Counted from the first letter of the stretch, positions 7,857-19,807 are shown. The stretch: 64,000 bases of DNA from G965213525 sp965213525 (GCA_965213525.1 OZ243889.1:682001-746000), one strand, 5' to 3'. Notes: a model not told the origin generated them from the sequence alone. Made by a program: numbers and translations.

Positions 7857-8995
7857 CCGCCCTGCCCGGCGCCCGCTCCGTCGGCTCCGAGCCGGTCGAG
7901 TCGCTGCCACCGCTGCGGGTCGCCGGCCGACTCGAGGCGGTGCTGGACGAGGTCGCCGCCGCCGGGGTCGACGTCGTCGTCATCGACGCCCCGGCCGACG
8001 TGCGTTGGCTGTGCGGCTTCACCGGCTCGGCCGGTCGGTTGCTCGTCGATGCCGATCGCGCCGTGCTGGTCACCGACGGCCGCTACGGCGAGCAGGCCGC
8101 CGCCCAGCTGGCCGAGGCAGGGTCGACAGCGCAGGTCGAGGTGGCCGGCCACGACGCCCAGCGCCGGCTGGTCGACGACGTCCTCGCCGGTCGCGTCGTC
8201 GGCGTCGAAGCCGCCGCCACCTCGTGGTCTGCAGCCCGAGCCCTGGCCGCATCGGCCGCCGAGCTCGTCGCCCTCGGGCGCCCCGTCACCGTCGGGCGCC
8301 GCCGCAAGGACGCCGCCGAGCTGGCCCGCATCCGTGCGGCCGCAAGGATCGCCGACGCCGCCCTGGCCGAGGTGACCGACCAGGTGCGCACCGGGGGCGT
8401 CACCGAACGGGAGGTCGCGCGGGCGTTGGACCGGGCCATGGAGGACGCCGGCGCCGACCGCAGCGGCTACCCGACCATCGTCGCCTCGGGGCCCAACGCC
8501 GCCTTGGCCCACGCCACCCCCGGGTCACGGCGCCTGCGCGCCGGCGACGTCGTCGTCATCGACGTCGGTGCCGAGGTCGACGGCTACCGCTCGGACATGA
8601 CCCGCACGTTCGCCGTGGGCCCCGACGGGGCGTCAGATCCCGACGCCGCCCGATGGGACGCCGCCGTGCGGGCCGCCCAGTCCGCCGGCCTCGACGCCGT
8701 GGGTCCGGCTGCGACGGGCCGCGACGTCGACCGGGCTGCCCGGCTGGCCCTGGAGGACCACGGCTACGACGGGGCCATGACCCACGGCATCGGCCACGGG
8801 GTCGGTCTGGTCATCCACGAGGAACCGATGCTGTCGCGCAGCGATGACCCCCTCGAGGTCGACATGGCCATCACCGTCGAGCCCGGGGTGTACCTGCCCG
8901 GGCGCGGCGGGGTGCGCTGGGAGGATCTCGTCGTCGTCACCGATCGAGGGTGCGAGGTCCTGACGCTGTCGCCCAAGGGGCCCCTCGCGCCCTGA
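7853..8995 (+). CDS. pepQ: M24 family Xaa-Pro aminopeptidase
   Basis: A dinuclear-metal peptidase that removes N-terminal residues before proline, or cleaves Xaa-Pro dipeptides. The 380-residue protein has a creatinase-like N-terminal domain (VVVIDAPADVRWLCGFTGS) and a pita-bread C-terminal domain. The five metal ligands are present: DVGAEVDGYRSDMTRTF (two Asp), GIGHGVGLVIHEEP (His), TVEPGVYLPG (Glu) and RWEDLVVVT (Glu). The GTG at 7853 overlaps the aroQ stop. This same gene sits between aroQ and efp in many actinobacteria and firmicutes, so the context is conserved. Whether it is PepP-like or PepQ-like in substrate size cannot be told. Confidence 0.9.
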   Translation: MTALPGARSVGSEPVESLPPLRVAGRLEAVLDEVAAAGVDVVVIDAPADVRWLCGFTGSAGRLLVDADRAVLVTDGRYGEQAAAQLAEAGSTAQVEVAGHDAQRRLVDDVLAGRVVGVEAAATSWSAARALAASAAELVALGRPVTVGRRRKDAAELARIRAAARIADAALAEVTDQVRTGGVTEREVARALDRAMEDAGADRSGYPTIVASGPNAALAHATPGSRRLRAGDVVVIDVGAEVDGYRSDMTRTFAVGPDGASDPDAARWDAAVRAAQSAGLDAVGPAATGRDVDRAARLALEDHGYDGAMTHGIGHGVGLVIHEEPMLSRSDDPLEVDMAITVEPGVYLPGRGGVRWEDLVVVTDRGCEVLTLSPKGPLAP

Positions 8996-9004
8996 GGGCC
9001 CGCC

Positions 9005-9010
9005 TATCCT
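9005..9010 (+). promoter_or_regulatory. Putative -10 box for efp-nusB
   Basis: TATCCT lies 36 bases before the efp GTG and just after the pepQ stop. It would give a leader of about 30 nt. I see no convincing -35. Confidence 0.35.
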
Positions 9011-9046
9011 CCACGGGCCCCACCGCTGCCGACCCCGGGACCTGAC

Positions 9047-9610
9047 GTGGCCGCCATCTCGACCGCCGACTTCAAGAACGGCATGACCCTCGACCTGCCA
9101 GAGGGTCTCGTGCAGCTCGTCGACTTCCAACACGTCAAGCCCGGCAAGGGCGGGGCGTTCGTCCGCACCACCCTGAAGAACGTCCGCACCGGACAGGTCG
9201 TGGAGAAGACGTTCCGGGCAGGCGAGAAGATGGAGCGGGCCATCATCGACAAGCGCGAGATGCAGTTCCTGTACCGCGAGGGCGACGACTACGTGGTCAT
9301 GGACGGCCGGACCTACGAGCAGCTGACGGTGCCGCCGGCGTCGCTCGGGGAGGCCGCTGACTACCTCGTCGAGAACGACAACGTGATCCTGCAGTTCTAC
9401 GACGACGAGATCGTCGGGGTCGACCTCCCGGCGTCGATGGTCATCGGCATCGCCGAGACCGAGCCGGGCGTGCAGGGCGACCGGGTCTCGGGCGCCCGCA
9501 AGCCGGCGACGTTGGTGACCGGCAAGGTCGTCCAGGTGCCGTTGTTCGTCGGGCCGGGGGAGCGCATCAAGGTCGACACGCGCTCTGGCGAGTACATCGA
9601 GCGGGCCTGA
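9047..9610 (+). CDS. efp: Translation elongation factor P
   Basis: EF-P binds the ribosome between the P and E sites and relieves stalling at polyproline stretches. The 187 residues match the usual length with the KOW-like N-terminal domain and two OB domains. The loop lysine that is modified in many bacteria is at position 34 (PGKGGAFVR). The C-terminal signature GERIKVDTRSGEYIERA is intact. No epmA/epmB or ymfI modification gene is nearby. The start is GTG 9047, fixed by family alignment. It is followed almost directly by nusB. Confidence 0.97.
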   Translation: MAAISTADFKNGMTLDLPEGLVQLVDFQHVKPGKGGAFVRTTLKNVRTGQVVEKTFRAGEKMERAIIDKREMQFLYREGDDYVVMDGRTYEQLTVPPASLGEAADYLVENDNVILQFYDDEIVGVDLPASMVIGIAETEPGVQGDRVSGARKPATLVTGKVVQVPLFVGPGERIKVDTRSGEYIERA

Positions 9611-9611
9611 G

Positions 9612-10040
9612 CTGTCTTCTCGCTCCGACGCCAGGGAGCGCGCCCTGGCCCTGCTCTACGAGGCCGATCTGCGCGGCGTCGAGCCGTCCACCGTCCTCGG
9701 GCTGCTCGCCGTGGCGCCCCCGCCGTTCGCCCTGCGCCTGGTGGAGGGCGTGGCCGCCGAGCGAGCCCGTCTCGACCAGGTGCTGGCCGCCGCCGTCGCC
9801 CCGGCCTGGACGCTCGAGCGGTTGTCGGCCATCGATCGCAACGTGTTGCGCATCGCCGCCTTCGAGCTCTCCGAGCTCGCCGACGTGCCCCTCGGCGTGG
9901 TCGTCGACGAGGCCGTCGAGCTCGCCAAGCGGTACTCGACCGAGCGATCCGGCGCCTTCGTGAACGGCGTGCTGAGCGCCGTGGCCGCCACGCTTCGCCC
10001 GGGAGCGGCCCCCACCTCTGACGCCGCACCCGCCGAGTGA
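9612..10040 (+). CDS. nusB: Transcription antitermination factor NusB
   Basis: NusB binds boxA RNA with S10 during rRNA transcription antitermination. The frame shows the whole family fold: ARERALALLYEADLRG at the N-terminus, LERLSAIDRNVLRIAAFEL in the middle and AVELAKRYSTERSGAFVNG near the end. No ATG, GTG or TTG exists in frame before the conserved N-terminal helix, and the next canonical start (GTG 9711) would delete it. The CTG at 9612, one base after the efp stop, is therefore my best guess, giving 142 residues. A sequencing error in the first codons is the alternative. The C-terminus ends in an Ala/Pro-rich tail. Confidence 0.88.
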   Translation: MSSRSDARERALALLYEADLRGVEPSTVLGLLAVAPPPFALRLVEGVAAERARLDQVLAAAVAPAWTLERLSAIDRNVLRIAAFELSELADVPLGVVVDEAVELAKRYSTERSGAFVNGVLSAVAATLRPGAAPTSDAAPAE

Positions 10041-10069
10041 GCCCGACCGGCGCGGCGGCGGCACCGGGC

Positions 10070-10075
10070 TAAGGT
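10070..10075 (+). promoter_or_regulatory. Putative -10 box of the pyr operon
   Basis: TAAGGT fits TANNNT. The predicted first transcribed base is about 10082, so the leader would begin just before the PyrR-binding hairpin and be about 53 nt long. Confidence 0.45.
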
Positions 10076-10085
10076 CGGGCCTGTC

Positions 10086-10133
10086 CGTGAAGCGGGTCCG
10101 GTGAGGCTCGCACGGCCAGGGAGGTCCTCACCG
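10086..10133 (+). promoter_or_regulatory. PyrR-binding RNA element and competing hairpin in the pyr leader
   Basis: Bases 10095-10108 match the known PyrR-binding consensus (ARUCCNGNGAGGYU) at 13 of 14 positions. Flanking GCG/CGC and, beyond a GAA bulge, CGT/ACG extend a stem over 10086-10114. The core octamer CGGTGAGG (10099-10106) is also perfectly complementary to CCTCACCG (10126-10133). That second site lies between the Shine-Dalgarno AGGGAGG (10118-10124) and the pyrR GTG. The two structures are mutually exclusive. In mycobacteria PyrR is known to act by translational repression, and this arrangement suggests the same here. No terminator is visible in the leader. Confidence 0.75.
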
Positions 10134-10134
10134 A

Positions 10135-10701
10135 GTGCCTGAACGCCAGCGCGCCGCGACGCCCCCCGGTCAGCCCTCCCGGCGTTCGGCGATCCTCGAC
10201 GCCGACGACGTCGAGCGGGCCCTCACCCGCATCGCCCACGAGATCGTCGAGCGCAACCACGGTCTTGACGGGGTCATGGTCGTGGGTCTGCAGACCGGCG
10301 GCGTGGCCCCCGCCGAACGCCTCGCCGGCCTGCTCGCACGCATCAGCGGCGCTCCCGTGCCCCTCGGCCGTCTCGACGTCGCCCTGCACCGCGACGACAT
10401 CGGGCTGCGCCCGGTCACCCCCGGATCAGCCACCGACCTGCCCGCAGACGTCGACGGCGCCACCGTCGTGCTGGTCGACGACGTGCTCTACACCGGGCGC
10501 ACCATCCGGGCCGCCCTCGACGCCGTCGCCGACTACGGCCGACCCCGGGCCGTGCAGCTGGCCGTGCTCGTCGACCGTGGCCATCGCGAGTTGCCGATCC
10601 GGCCCGACTTCGTCGGCAAGAACCTGCCCACCCGCGACGACGAGATCGTCGAGGCCACCCTCGCCGGCGTCACCGTCCACGACGCCGGTCCTCGCCGGTG
10701 A
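10135..10701 (+). CDS. pyrR: PyrR regulator / uracil phosphoribosyltransferase
   Basis: PyrR senses UMP and binds pyr leader RNA to reduce expression, and many members also convert uracil and PRPP to UMP. The 188-residue protein carries the PRPP-binding signature VVLVDDVLYTGRT at residues 111-123 and the family segments MVVGLQTGGVAPAERLA and VLVDRGHRELPIRPDFVGKN. The GTG start at 10135 follows AGGGAGG with normal spacing. A non-conserved 18-residue N-terminal tail precedes the fold. Being first in the operon with a binding element in its own leader makes autoregulation likely. Confidence 0.96.
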   Translation: MPERQRAATPPGQPSRRSAILDADDVERALTRIAHEIVERNHGLDGVMVVGLQTGGVAPAERLAGLLARISGAPVPLGRLDVALHRDDIGLRPVTPGSATDLPADVDGATVVLVDDVLYTGRTIRAALDAVADYGRPRAVQLAVLVDRGHRELPIRPDFVGKNLPTRDDEIVEATLAGVTVHDAGPRR

Positions 10702-11858
10702 CGGTGAGCGGACCGACCCGGACCCCGACCGCGGGGCCCGCCATCCCAGCCACCCCGGCCGAGCCCGGCGTCGGGGGCGTCGCGACCGGACCCGTCGCCC
10801 CGGACGTGGCGGCCGTGGTGGCCGACGTGGCGGCGGCGACGGAGGTGACCGAGCCGGCCCGCCGGCCCCGCCACCTGCTCGATGTCGCCTCGCTCGGGCG
10901 CCACGGCGTGCTCGAGCTGATCGAGCTCGCCCGGACCTTCACCGAGGTGTCCGAGCGTGAGGTGCCCAAGGTGCCGGCGCTGCGGGGCCGCACGGTCGTG
11001 TCGATGTTCTTCGAGGACTCGACGCGAACCCGGCTGTCCTTTGAGACCGCGGCCCGGCGGCTGTCAGCCGACGTCACCAACCTCGCAGCCGGGTCGTCGT
11101 CGCTCAGCAAGGGCGAGTCGCTGCGCGACACCGTGGAGACCGTCCTGGCCATGGGCGTCGACGCCCTCGTCGTGCGCCACCGCTCGAGCGGGGCGTCCCA
11201 CCAGGTCGCTCGGTGGTGCGACGAGCTCGGTGAGCGGGGCACCCGGCGGGTGGGGCCAGGTCGCACACGGCCCCGCCGCCCGGTGGCGGTGCTCAACGCC
11301 GGCGACGGTTGCCACCAGCACCCCACCCAGGCGCTCCTCGACTGCTACTCGGTGCTCGAGGGCCTCGGTCGCCCGGCCGGCGCTGATCTGTCGGGGCTGC
11401 GGGTGGTGATCGTCGGCGACGTCCGCCACAGCCGGGTGGCGCGGTCTGACGTCGAGGCGTTCGGCCTGCTCGGCGCCGAGGTCACCCTGGCCGGGCCGCC
11501 CACCCTGATGCCCCCGTCGGTGCAGGGCTGGGGCGTGGGGGTCTGCCACGACGTCGACGACGCCCTGGCCGGTGCCGACGTCGTCGGGCTGCTGCGGCTC
11601 CAGCGCGAGCGGATGAGCGACGGCCTCGTGCCCTCTGTGCGCGAGTACGCCTCCACCTACGGGTTGAGCGCAGACCGGGCGCGGCGCCTCGGCGACGACG
11701 TGCTGATCCTCCACCCCGGCCCGGTCAACCGGGGGGTCGAGATCGCCGACGAGGTCACCGACCACCCCGGGTGCCTGATCGCTGACCAGGTCCGCAACGG
11801 GGTCGCCGTGCGGATGGCCGCGATGTTCTGGCTGCTGGGGGGCACCGATGTCACCTGA
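10698..11858 (+). CDS. pyrB: Aspartate carbamoyltransferase, catalytic subunit
   Basis: Joins carbamoyl phosphate and aspartate to give carbamoyl aspartate. The protein has 386 residues against about 310 for the family. The excess lies in an Ala/Pro/Val-rich N-terminal extension of about 50 residues and in a basic insertion (RRVGPGRTRPRRP) before VAVLNAGDGCHQHPTQALLD. The carbamoyl-phosphate motif is FEDSTRTRLSFE, and HPGPVNRG is present near the C-terminus. GTG 10698 overlaps the pyrR stop. A shorter start is possible, since the extension looks disordered. No pyrI regulatory subunit is nearby. Confidence 0.95.
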   Translation: MTVSGPTRTPTAGPAIPATPAEPGVGGVATGPVAPDVAAVVADVAAATEVTEPARRPRHLLDVASLGRHGVLELIELARTFTEVSEREVPKVPALRGRTVVSMFFEDSTRTRLSFETAARRLSADVTNLAAGSSSLSKGESLRDTVETVLAMGVDALVVRHRSSGASHQVARWCDELGERGTRRVGPGRTRPRRPVAVLNAGDGCHQHPTQALLDCYSVLEGLGRPAGADLSGLRVVIVGDVRHSRVARSDVEAFGLLGAEVTLAGPPTLMPPSVQGWGVGVCHDVDDALAGADVVGLLRLQRERMSDGLVPSVREYASTYGLSADRARRLGDDVLILHPGPVNRGVEIADEVTDHPGCLIADQVRNGVAVRMAAMFWLLGGTDVT

Positions 11859-13140
11859 GGGACCGCTCGTGCTGGCCGACGCCACGGTGCTGGACCCGGC
11901 GGGGCAGCGACGGGCCGACGTGGTCATCGACGCCGACGGGCGGGTCGCCGCCGTCGGCCCCGGGGCCGGTGTCCCCGCCGGCGCCCGGGTGTTGGACTGC
12001 GACGGGCTCGTCGTCACCCCCGGCCTGGTCGATCTGCACACCCACCTCCGCCAGCCCGGCGCCGAGGAGGCCGAGACGATCGTCACCGGGGCCCAGGCGG
12101 CGGTGGCCGGCGGCTACACCTGCGTGCTGGCCATGCCCAACACCCAGCCGACGATCGACGACCCCTCCGTCGTGACCGAGGTGCGGTCACTGGCCGTCGA
12201 CGCAGCCTGTGACGTCGAGGTGTCCGCGGCCATGACGATCGGACGGGCCGGCGAACGGCTCTCCCCGATGGCCGAGCTCGCCCGGATGGGGGTCCGGTGG
12301 TTCACCGACGACGGCACCGGGCTGCAGGACGACCACCTGATGCGTCGGGCTCTCGAGTACGCCGCCCCCCTCGGCGTGACGCTGGCCCAACACGCCGAGA
12401 ACGCCGCGCTGGCCGCCGGCGGGGTCATGCACGAGGGCGCGGTGTCGAGCCGGCTCGGACTGGCGGGCCAGCCCGCCGAGGCCGAGGAGCTCATGGTCAT
12501 GCGCGACCTCGCGCTCACCCGCCTCACCGGCGGGCGCCTCCACGTGATGCACGTCTCGACCGCCGGGTCGGTGGCGATGATCCGAGCCGCCAAGGCCGGC
12601 GGCCTGGCCGTCACCGCCGAGGTCACCCCCCACCACCTGAGCCTCACCGACGCCGAGTGCGCCTCCTTCGACGCCACCTACAAGGTCCACCCGCCGTTGC
12701 GCACCGCAGCCGACGTCACCGCCTGCCGAGAGGGCCTGGCCGACGGCACCCTGGACTGCGTGGCCACCGATCACGCCCCCCACACCGCCGATGCCAAGCA
12801 GCGACCCTTCGACGAGGCGCCCCCGGGCATGCTGGGCCTGGAGACCGCGCTGGGCGTCGCCCTCGCCCAGCTCGGCCTGCCCCTGGCCACGGTGCTGGAC
12901 CGCATGTCGTGGACGCCGGCCCGCCTGCTCGGCCTGGCCGATCACGGGCGGGTCGAGGTGGGTCGCACCGCCAACCTGATCGCCATCGACCCCGAGGAGG
13001 CCTGGACCGTGGACCGCCACGCCACCCGCAGCCGCAGCCACAACACGCCCTTCGACGGCCACCAGGTGCGGGGCCGCGTCCGCCACACCGTCGCCCGGGG
13101 CCGCCTTGCGGTGTGCGACACCGAGCTCGTCGCCTCGTGA
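11848..13140 (+). CDS. pyrC: Dihydroorotase (class I type)
   Basis: Cyclises carbamoyl aspartate to dihydroorotate. The 430-residue amidohydrolase shows the metal-binding motif DLHTHLRQPGAEEAET and the downstream histidines in AQHAEN and HVMHVST. The final metal Asp is in CVATDHAPHT. The carboxylated-lysine position of many class I members is replaced by a non-Lys residue in the segment TDDGTGLQD, as in other actinobacterial forms. The gene overlaps pyrB by 11 bases. The tail SHNTPFDGHQVRGRVRHTVA is typical of the family. Confidence 0.96.
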   Translation: MSPEGPLVLADATVLDPAGQRRADVVIDADGRVAAVGPGAGVPAGARVLDCDGLVVTPGLVDLHTHLRQPGAEEAETIVTGAQAAVAGGYTCVLAMPNTQPTIDDPSVVTEVRSLAVDAACDVEVSAAMTIGRAGERLSPMAELARMGVRWFTDDGTGLQDDHLMRRALEYAAPLGVTLAQHAENAALAAGGVMHEGAVSSRLGLAGQPAEAEELMVMRDLALTRLTGGRLHVMHVSTAGSVAMIRAAKAGGLAVTAEVTPHHLSLTDAECASFDATYKVHPPLRTAADVTACREGLADGTLDCVATDHAPHTADAKQRPFDEAPPGMLGLETALGVALAQLGLPLATVLDRMSWTPARLLGLADHGRVEVGRTANLIAIDPEEAWTVDRHATRSRSHNTPFDGHQVRGRVRHTVARGRLAVCDTELVAS

Positions 13141-13192
13141 GCAGCTCCCCACCGACCCCCGCAGCACCGGCGCTGCACCGGGGGGTCTCGTC

Positions 13193-14281
13193 GTGAGCGG
13201 GGTGCGAGCCGCGGCGCTGGTGCTGCGCGACGGCGAGGTGTTCGAGGGCGAGGCGATCGGCGCCGAGGTGGCGATCAGCGCCGGCGAGGTCGTCTTCCAC
13301 ACGGGCATGAGCGGCTACCAGGAGATCGTGACCGACCCGTCCTACGCGGGCCAGATCGTCACCTTCACCTACCCCCACATCGGCAACTACGGCGTCACCG
13401 CCGAAGACGAGGAGTCGGCCCGTCCCGCCTGCCGGGCGGTGGTGGTCCGCGAGCTGGCTCGGCGTCGCAGCAGCTGGCGCGCCGAGGAAGACCTCGACGG
13501 CTACCTCCGCCGTCACGGCCTGGCCGGCATCGGCGGGGTCGACACCCGCCGCCTGACCCGGCACCTGCGCGACGTGGGCGCCACCGTCGGGGCGCTCGGC
13601 ACCGCCTCGGTGGCCGAGCTGTTGGCTGCCGCCGCCGCCGAGCCCGGGACCGACGGCGTCGACCTCGTGGCCGGGGTCAGCACCGCTGCGCCCTACGTCA
13701 TCGAGGGCGGGCCCTGGCGGATCGTGGCCGTCGACTACGGCATGAAGCGCAACATCGTGCGGCTGCTGTCAGAGATGGCCACCGTCGAGGTCGTGCCGGC
13801 GTCCACGCCGGCCGAGGCCATCCTCGAGCGCGAACCCGACGGCGTGTTCCTCTCCAACGGCCCCGGCGATCCGGCCGCGGTGAGCGGGGCCGCTGACACC
13901 GTGGCCCGCCTGGCCACCACCGTGCCCACCTTCGGCATCTGCCTCGGCCACCAGATCCTCGCGCTGGCGCTGGGGGGCGAGATCACCAAGTTGGCATTCG
14001 GTCACCACGGCGCCAACCACCCGGTGCGCGACGTCCGGACGAACAAGGTGGCGGTGACCAGCCAGAACCACAACTTCGCCGTCGTCGACGCCTCGGTGCC
14101 CGACACCGACGTCACCCACGTCAACCTCAACGACGGCACCGTCGAGGGGCTGCGCCACCGGGAGCTGCCCGTGATGAGCGTCCAGCACCACCCCGAGGCC
14201 GCCCCGGGGCCTCACGACGCCCGCCCGATCTTCGACGACTTCGTCGACATGCTGGTCGCCGTGCACGGCCCGAGGAGCTGA
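13193..14281 (+). CDS. carA: Carbamoyl-phosphate synthase small (glutaminase) subunit
   Basis: Hydrolyses glutamine and passes ammonia to CarB for carbamoyl phosphate synthesis, feeding both pyrimidine and arginine pathways. The 362 residues have the N-terminal FHTGMSGYQEIVTDPSYAGQ segment and a class I glutaminase domain. The nucleophile Cys is in FGICLGHQILALALGG, and the His/Glu pair is in MSVQHHPEAAPGP. I chose GTG 13193 because it starts the conserved region (LVLRDGEVFEGEAIG) about 8 codons later and sits 52 bases after the pyrC stop. An earlier in-frame start overlapping pyrC is possible but adds only poorly conserved residues. Confidence 0.95.
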   Translation: MSGVRAAALVLRDGEVFEGEAIGAEVAISAGEVVFHTGMSGYQEIVTDPSYAGQIVTFTYPHIGNYGVTAEDEESARPACRAVVVRELARRRSSWRAEEDLDGYLRRHGLAGIGGVDTRRLTRHLRDVGATVGALGTASVAELLAAAAAEPGTDGVDLVAGVSTAAPYVIEGGPWRIVAVDYGMKRNIVRLLSEMATVEVVPASTPAEAILEREPDGVFLSNGPGDPAAVSGAADTVARLATTVPTFGICLGHQILALALGGEITKLAFGHHGANHPVRDVRTNKVAVTSQNHNFAVVDASVPDTDVTHVNLNDGTVEGLRHRELPVMSVQHHPEAAPGPHDARPIFDDFVDMLVAVHGPRS

Positions 14282-14283
14282 GG

Positions 14284-17636
<3,353 letters not shown>

Positions 17637-17640
<4 letters not shown>

Positions 17641-18674
17641 GCTCGCCCGCCCGTCGTCTCCGGGCACGCCTGGCCGGCGCCACCGACCGACGTGCGCGGG
17701 GGGTGCACCGCGACGGTCCCGACCTCGGCCGGGGCGCGCGCGGCGCCGAACGCACCACCGCGGGGGTCGATCTCGCCACCCGCATCGGGTCGGTCACCCT
17801 GGCCAACCCCGTGATGACGGCCTCGGGCACCGCCGGCACCGGTGACGAGCTGGCGGCCTACCTCGACGCCGGCGTCCTGGGCGCCATGGTCACCAAGTCG
17901 CTGTCGGCTGAGCCGTGGCCGGGCAACACCGCACCCCGGATCATCGGAACCGACGCCGGCATGCTCAACGCCGTCGGCCTGCAGAACCCCGGCGTCGAGG
18001 CCTGGCTCGCCGACGACCTCCCCGGCCTGTTGGCCCGGGGGGTGACCGTCGTGGCGTCGATCTGGGGCACCACCGTCGAGTCCTACGGACGCGTCGCTGC
18101 GGCGCTGGCCGGCGTCGAGGGGATCGCTGCGGTCGAGGTGAACGTGTCGTGTCCGAACCTCGAGGACCGGCGGCGCATCTTCGCCCACCGGCCCGAGGCC
18201 GCCGCCGCCGCGGTCGGGGCCGCCGCAGCGTGCGGCCGGCCGATGTGGGCGAAGCTGTCGCCCAACGTCACCGAGCTCGAACCCGTCGTCGCTGCGGTCA
18301 CCGGGGCCGGGGCCGAGGCGGTGACGCTGGTCAACACCGTCGTCGGCATGGTCATCGACGTCGAGACCGCCCGTCCCGCGCTCGGCAACGGCGGAGGCGG
18401 CCTGTCAGGCCCGGCGATCCGCCCGGTGGCCGTCCGGGCCATCTACGACACCCGAGCGGCCTTCCCCCAGCTGCCCATCGTCGGGGTGGGTGGGGTCGCC
18501 TCGGGCCGTGACGCGGTCGAGCTCATGATGGCCGGCGCCCAGGGCGTGCAGGTCGGCACCGCCACCTTCGCCGACCCGGCGGCGCCCCAAACGGTGCTCG
18601 ACGAGCTGGTTTCATGGTGTGGACGCCACGAGATCGAACGCACCGACCGACTGGTCGGAGCCGCTCATCGGTGA
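17637..18674 (+). CDS. pyrD: Dihydroorotate dehydrogenase, class 1
   Basis: Oxidises dihydroorotate to orotate with FMN. The 345-residue frame has an Arg-rich N-terminal stretch of about 40 residues, then the barrel. NPVMTASGTAGTGDEL and VEVNVSCPNLED (catalytic Cys loop) mark a class 1 enzyme, closest to the 1B type. GVGGVASGRDAVELMMAGA is the phosphate-binding end. Class 1B enzymes normally need the FeS/FAD subunit PyrK, but no pyrK lies in this operon, whereas in many bacteria it sits directly before pyrD. The start at 17637 is set by the carB overlap. A later start is possible. Confidence 0.93.
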
Positions 18675-18690
18675 ACAGGAGGTGGACCAC

Positions 18691-19434
18691 GTGCCCACAG
18701 ACCAAGAGGCGCCCTCAGACCGAGACGTACATGACGCGGCTCGACGCCGCCTGGCCATCGCCCTCGACGTCGACGATCTGGTCGTCGCGCAGCGCATCGC
18801 CCGCCAGGTCTCGGGCCACGTCGGCATCGCCAAGGTGGGCCACGAGCTGTTCAGCGCGGTCGGCCCCGACGCCGTCGGCGCCCTGGTCGACGAGGGGCTC
18901 GACGTCTTCTTGGACCTCAAGCTGCACGACATCCCCAGCACCGTCGAGCGCGCGGCCAGGGTGCTCGGGTCGCTCGGCGTGTCGTACCTCACGTTCCACG
19001 CCTTCGGAGGCCGCGACATGCTGCGCGCCGGGGTGGCCGGGCTGGACGACGGAGCCTCCCGGGCGGGCCTGGACCCGCCGTCCTCCCTGGCGGTCACCGT
19101 GTTGACCAGCGACGACGACGCTCCGGCCCACATCTTGCCCAAGCGGGTCATGTGGGCCCTGGAGTCGGGCTGCGACGGGATCGTCTGCGCGGTCGACGAC
19201 GCCCGTGAGGCCCGCAACTACGGGCCCCGCCTCGTGATCGTCGTCCCGGGCATCCGTCCCGAGGGCGTCGACGCGCACGACCAGCGTCGGCCGGCGACGC
19301 CCACCGCCGCGGTCGAGGCCCGCGCCGACGTGCTGGTCGTCGGGCGGGCCATCACCGGCGCCCCCGATCCCGAGGCGGCCGCCGCCGCCATCTGCGACGA
19401 GGTCGCCGCCGCGCTCGCAGCGCCGGCGAGGTAG
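18691..19434 (+). CDS. pyrF: Orotidine 5'-phosphate decarboxylase
   Basis: Decarboxylates OMP to UMP, the last step of the pathway. The 247-residue protein has the catalytic DLKLHDIPSTVERA motif (Asp-x-Lys-x-x-Asp), the opening LAIALDVDDLVVA, and the C-terminal phosphate-binding segment VVPGIRPEG followed by DVLVVGRAITGAPD. GTG 18691 is preceded by CAGGAGG at 18676-18682, a strong ribosome site that fixes the start, although the open frame extends upstream. PyrE (orotate phosphoribosyltransferase) is not in this window. Confidence 0.96.
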   Translation: MPTDQEAPSDRDVHDAARRRLAIALDVDDLVVAQRIARQVSGHVGIAKVGHELFSAVGPDAVGALVDEGLDVFLDLKLHDIPSTVERAARVLGSLGVSYLTFHAFGGRDMLRAGVAGLDDGASRAGLDPPSSLAVTVLTSDDDAPAHILPKRVMWALESGCDGIVCAVDDAREARNYGPRLVIVVPGIRPEGVDAHDQRRPATPTAAVEARADVLVVGRAITGAPDPEAAAAAICDEVAAALAAPAR

Positions 19435-19436
19435 CG
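19431..19436 (+). promoter_or_regulatory. Putative -10 box for mihF
   Basis: TAGCGT overlaps the pyrF stop codon and would give a leader of about 47 nt for mihF. The flanking CGAGG and CCTCG form a small inverted repeat around it. Confidence 0.3.
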
Positions 19437-19489
19437 TCCTCGACCCGTCGGGGGCGATGTGGCCTCCGCGCCGACGAACAGGAGGCCCC

Positions 19490-19807
19490 ATGGCCACGCC
19501 ACCCAAGCTCACCGATGAGCAGCGCAAGGCCGCCCTCGAGAAGGCAGCCGCAGCCCGCCGAGCGCGCGCCGAGCTGAAGGACAAGCTGAAGATGGGGGTC
19601 ATCTCGCTGCCCGAGGTGCTCGACCAGGCCGAGACCGATGAGCTCGTCGGCAAGACCAAGGTGGTCGCCGTGCTGGAGTCGCTGCCCGGGGTGGGCAAGG
19701 TGCGAGCCCGTCGCACGATGGAAGACATCGGCATCGACGAGAAGCGACGCCTGCGAGGCCTCGGCGACAAGCAGCGGGCCAGCCTCCTCGAGTCGTTCGC
19801 CGACTGA
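19490..19807 (+). CDS. mihF: Actinobacterial integration host factor (mIHF)
   Basis: A small nucleoid-associated DNA-binding protein unrelated to the E. coli IHF fold, conserved in actinobacteria next to gmk. The 105-residue protein has a basic helical N-terminal half (QRKAALEKAAAARRARAELK) and a helix-two-turn-helix core with the hallmark LESLPGVGKVRARRTMEDIGI, ending RLRGLGDKQRASLLESF. ATG 19490 is preceded by AGGAGG at 19480-19485. Gene order mihF-gmk-rpoZ-coaBC-metK-priA-def-fmt-rsmB follows the actinobacterial pattern. Confidence 0.95.
   Translation: MATPPKLTDEQRKAALEKAAAARRARAELKDKLKMGVISLPEVLDQAETDELVGKTKVVAVLESLPGVGKVRARRTMEDIGIDEKRRLRGLGDKQRASLLESFAD

Noticed and set aside
10641..10701. 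A second PyrR-type element before pyrB
   Set aside because: pyrB overlaps pyrR directly and the region shows no match to the PyrR-binding consensus.
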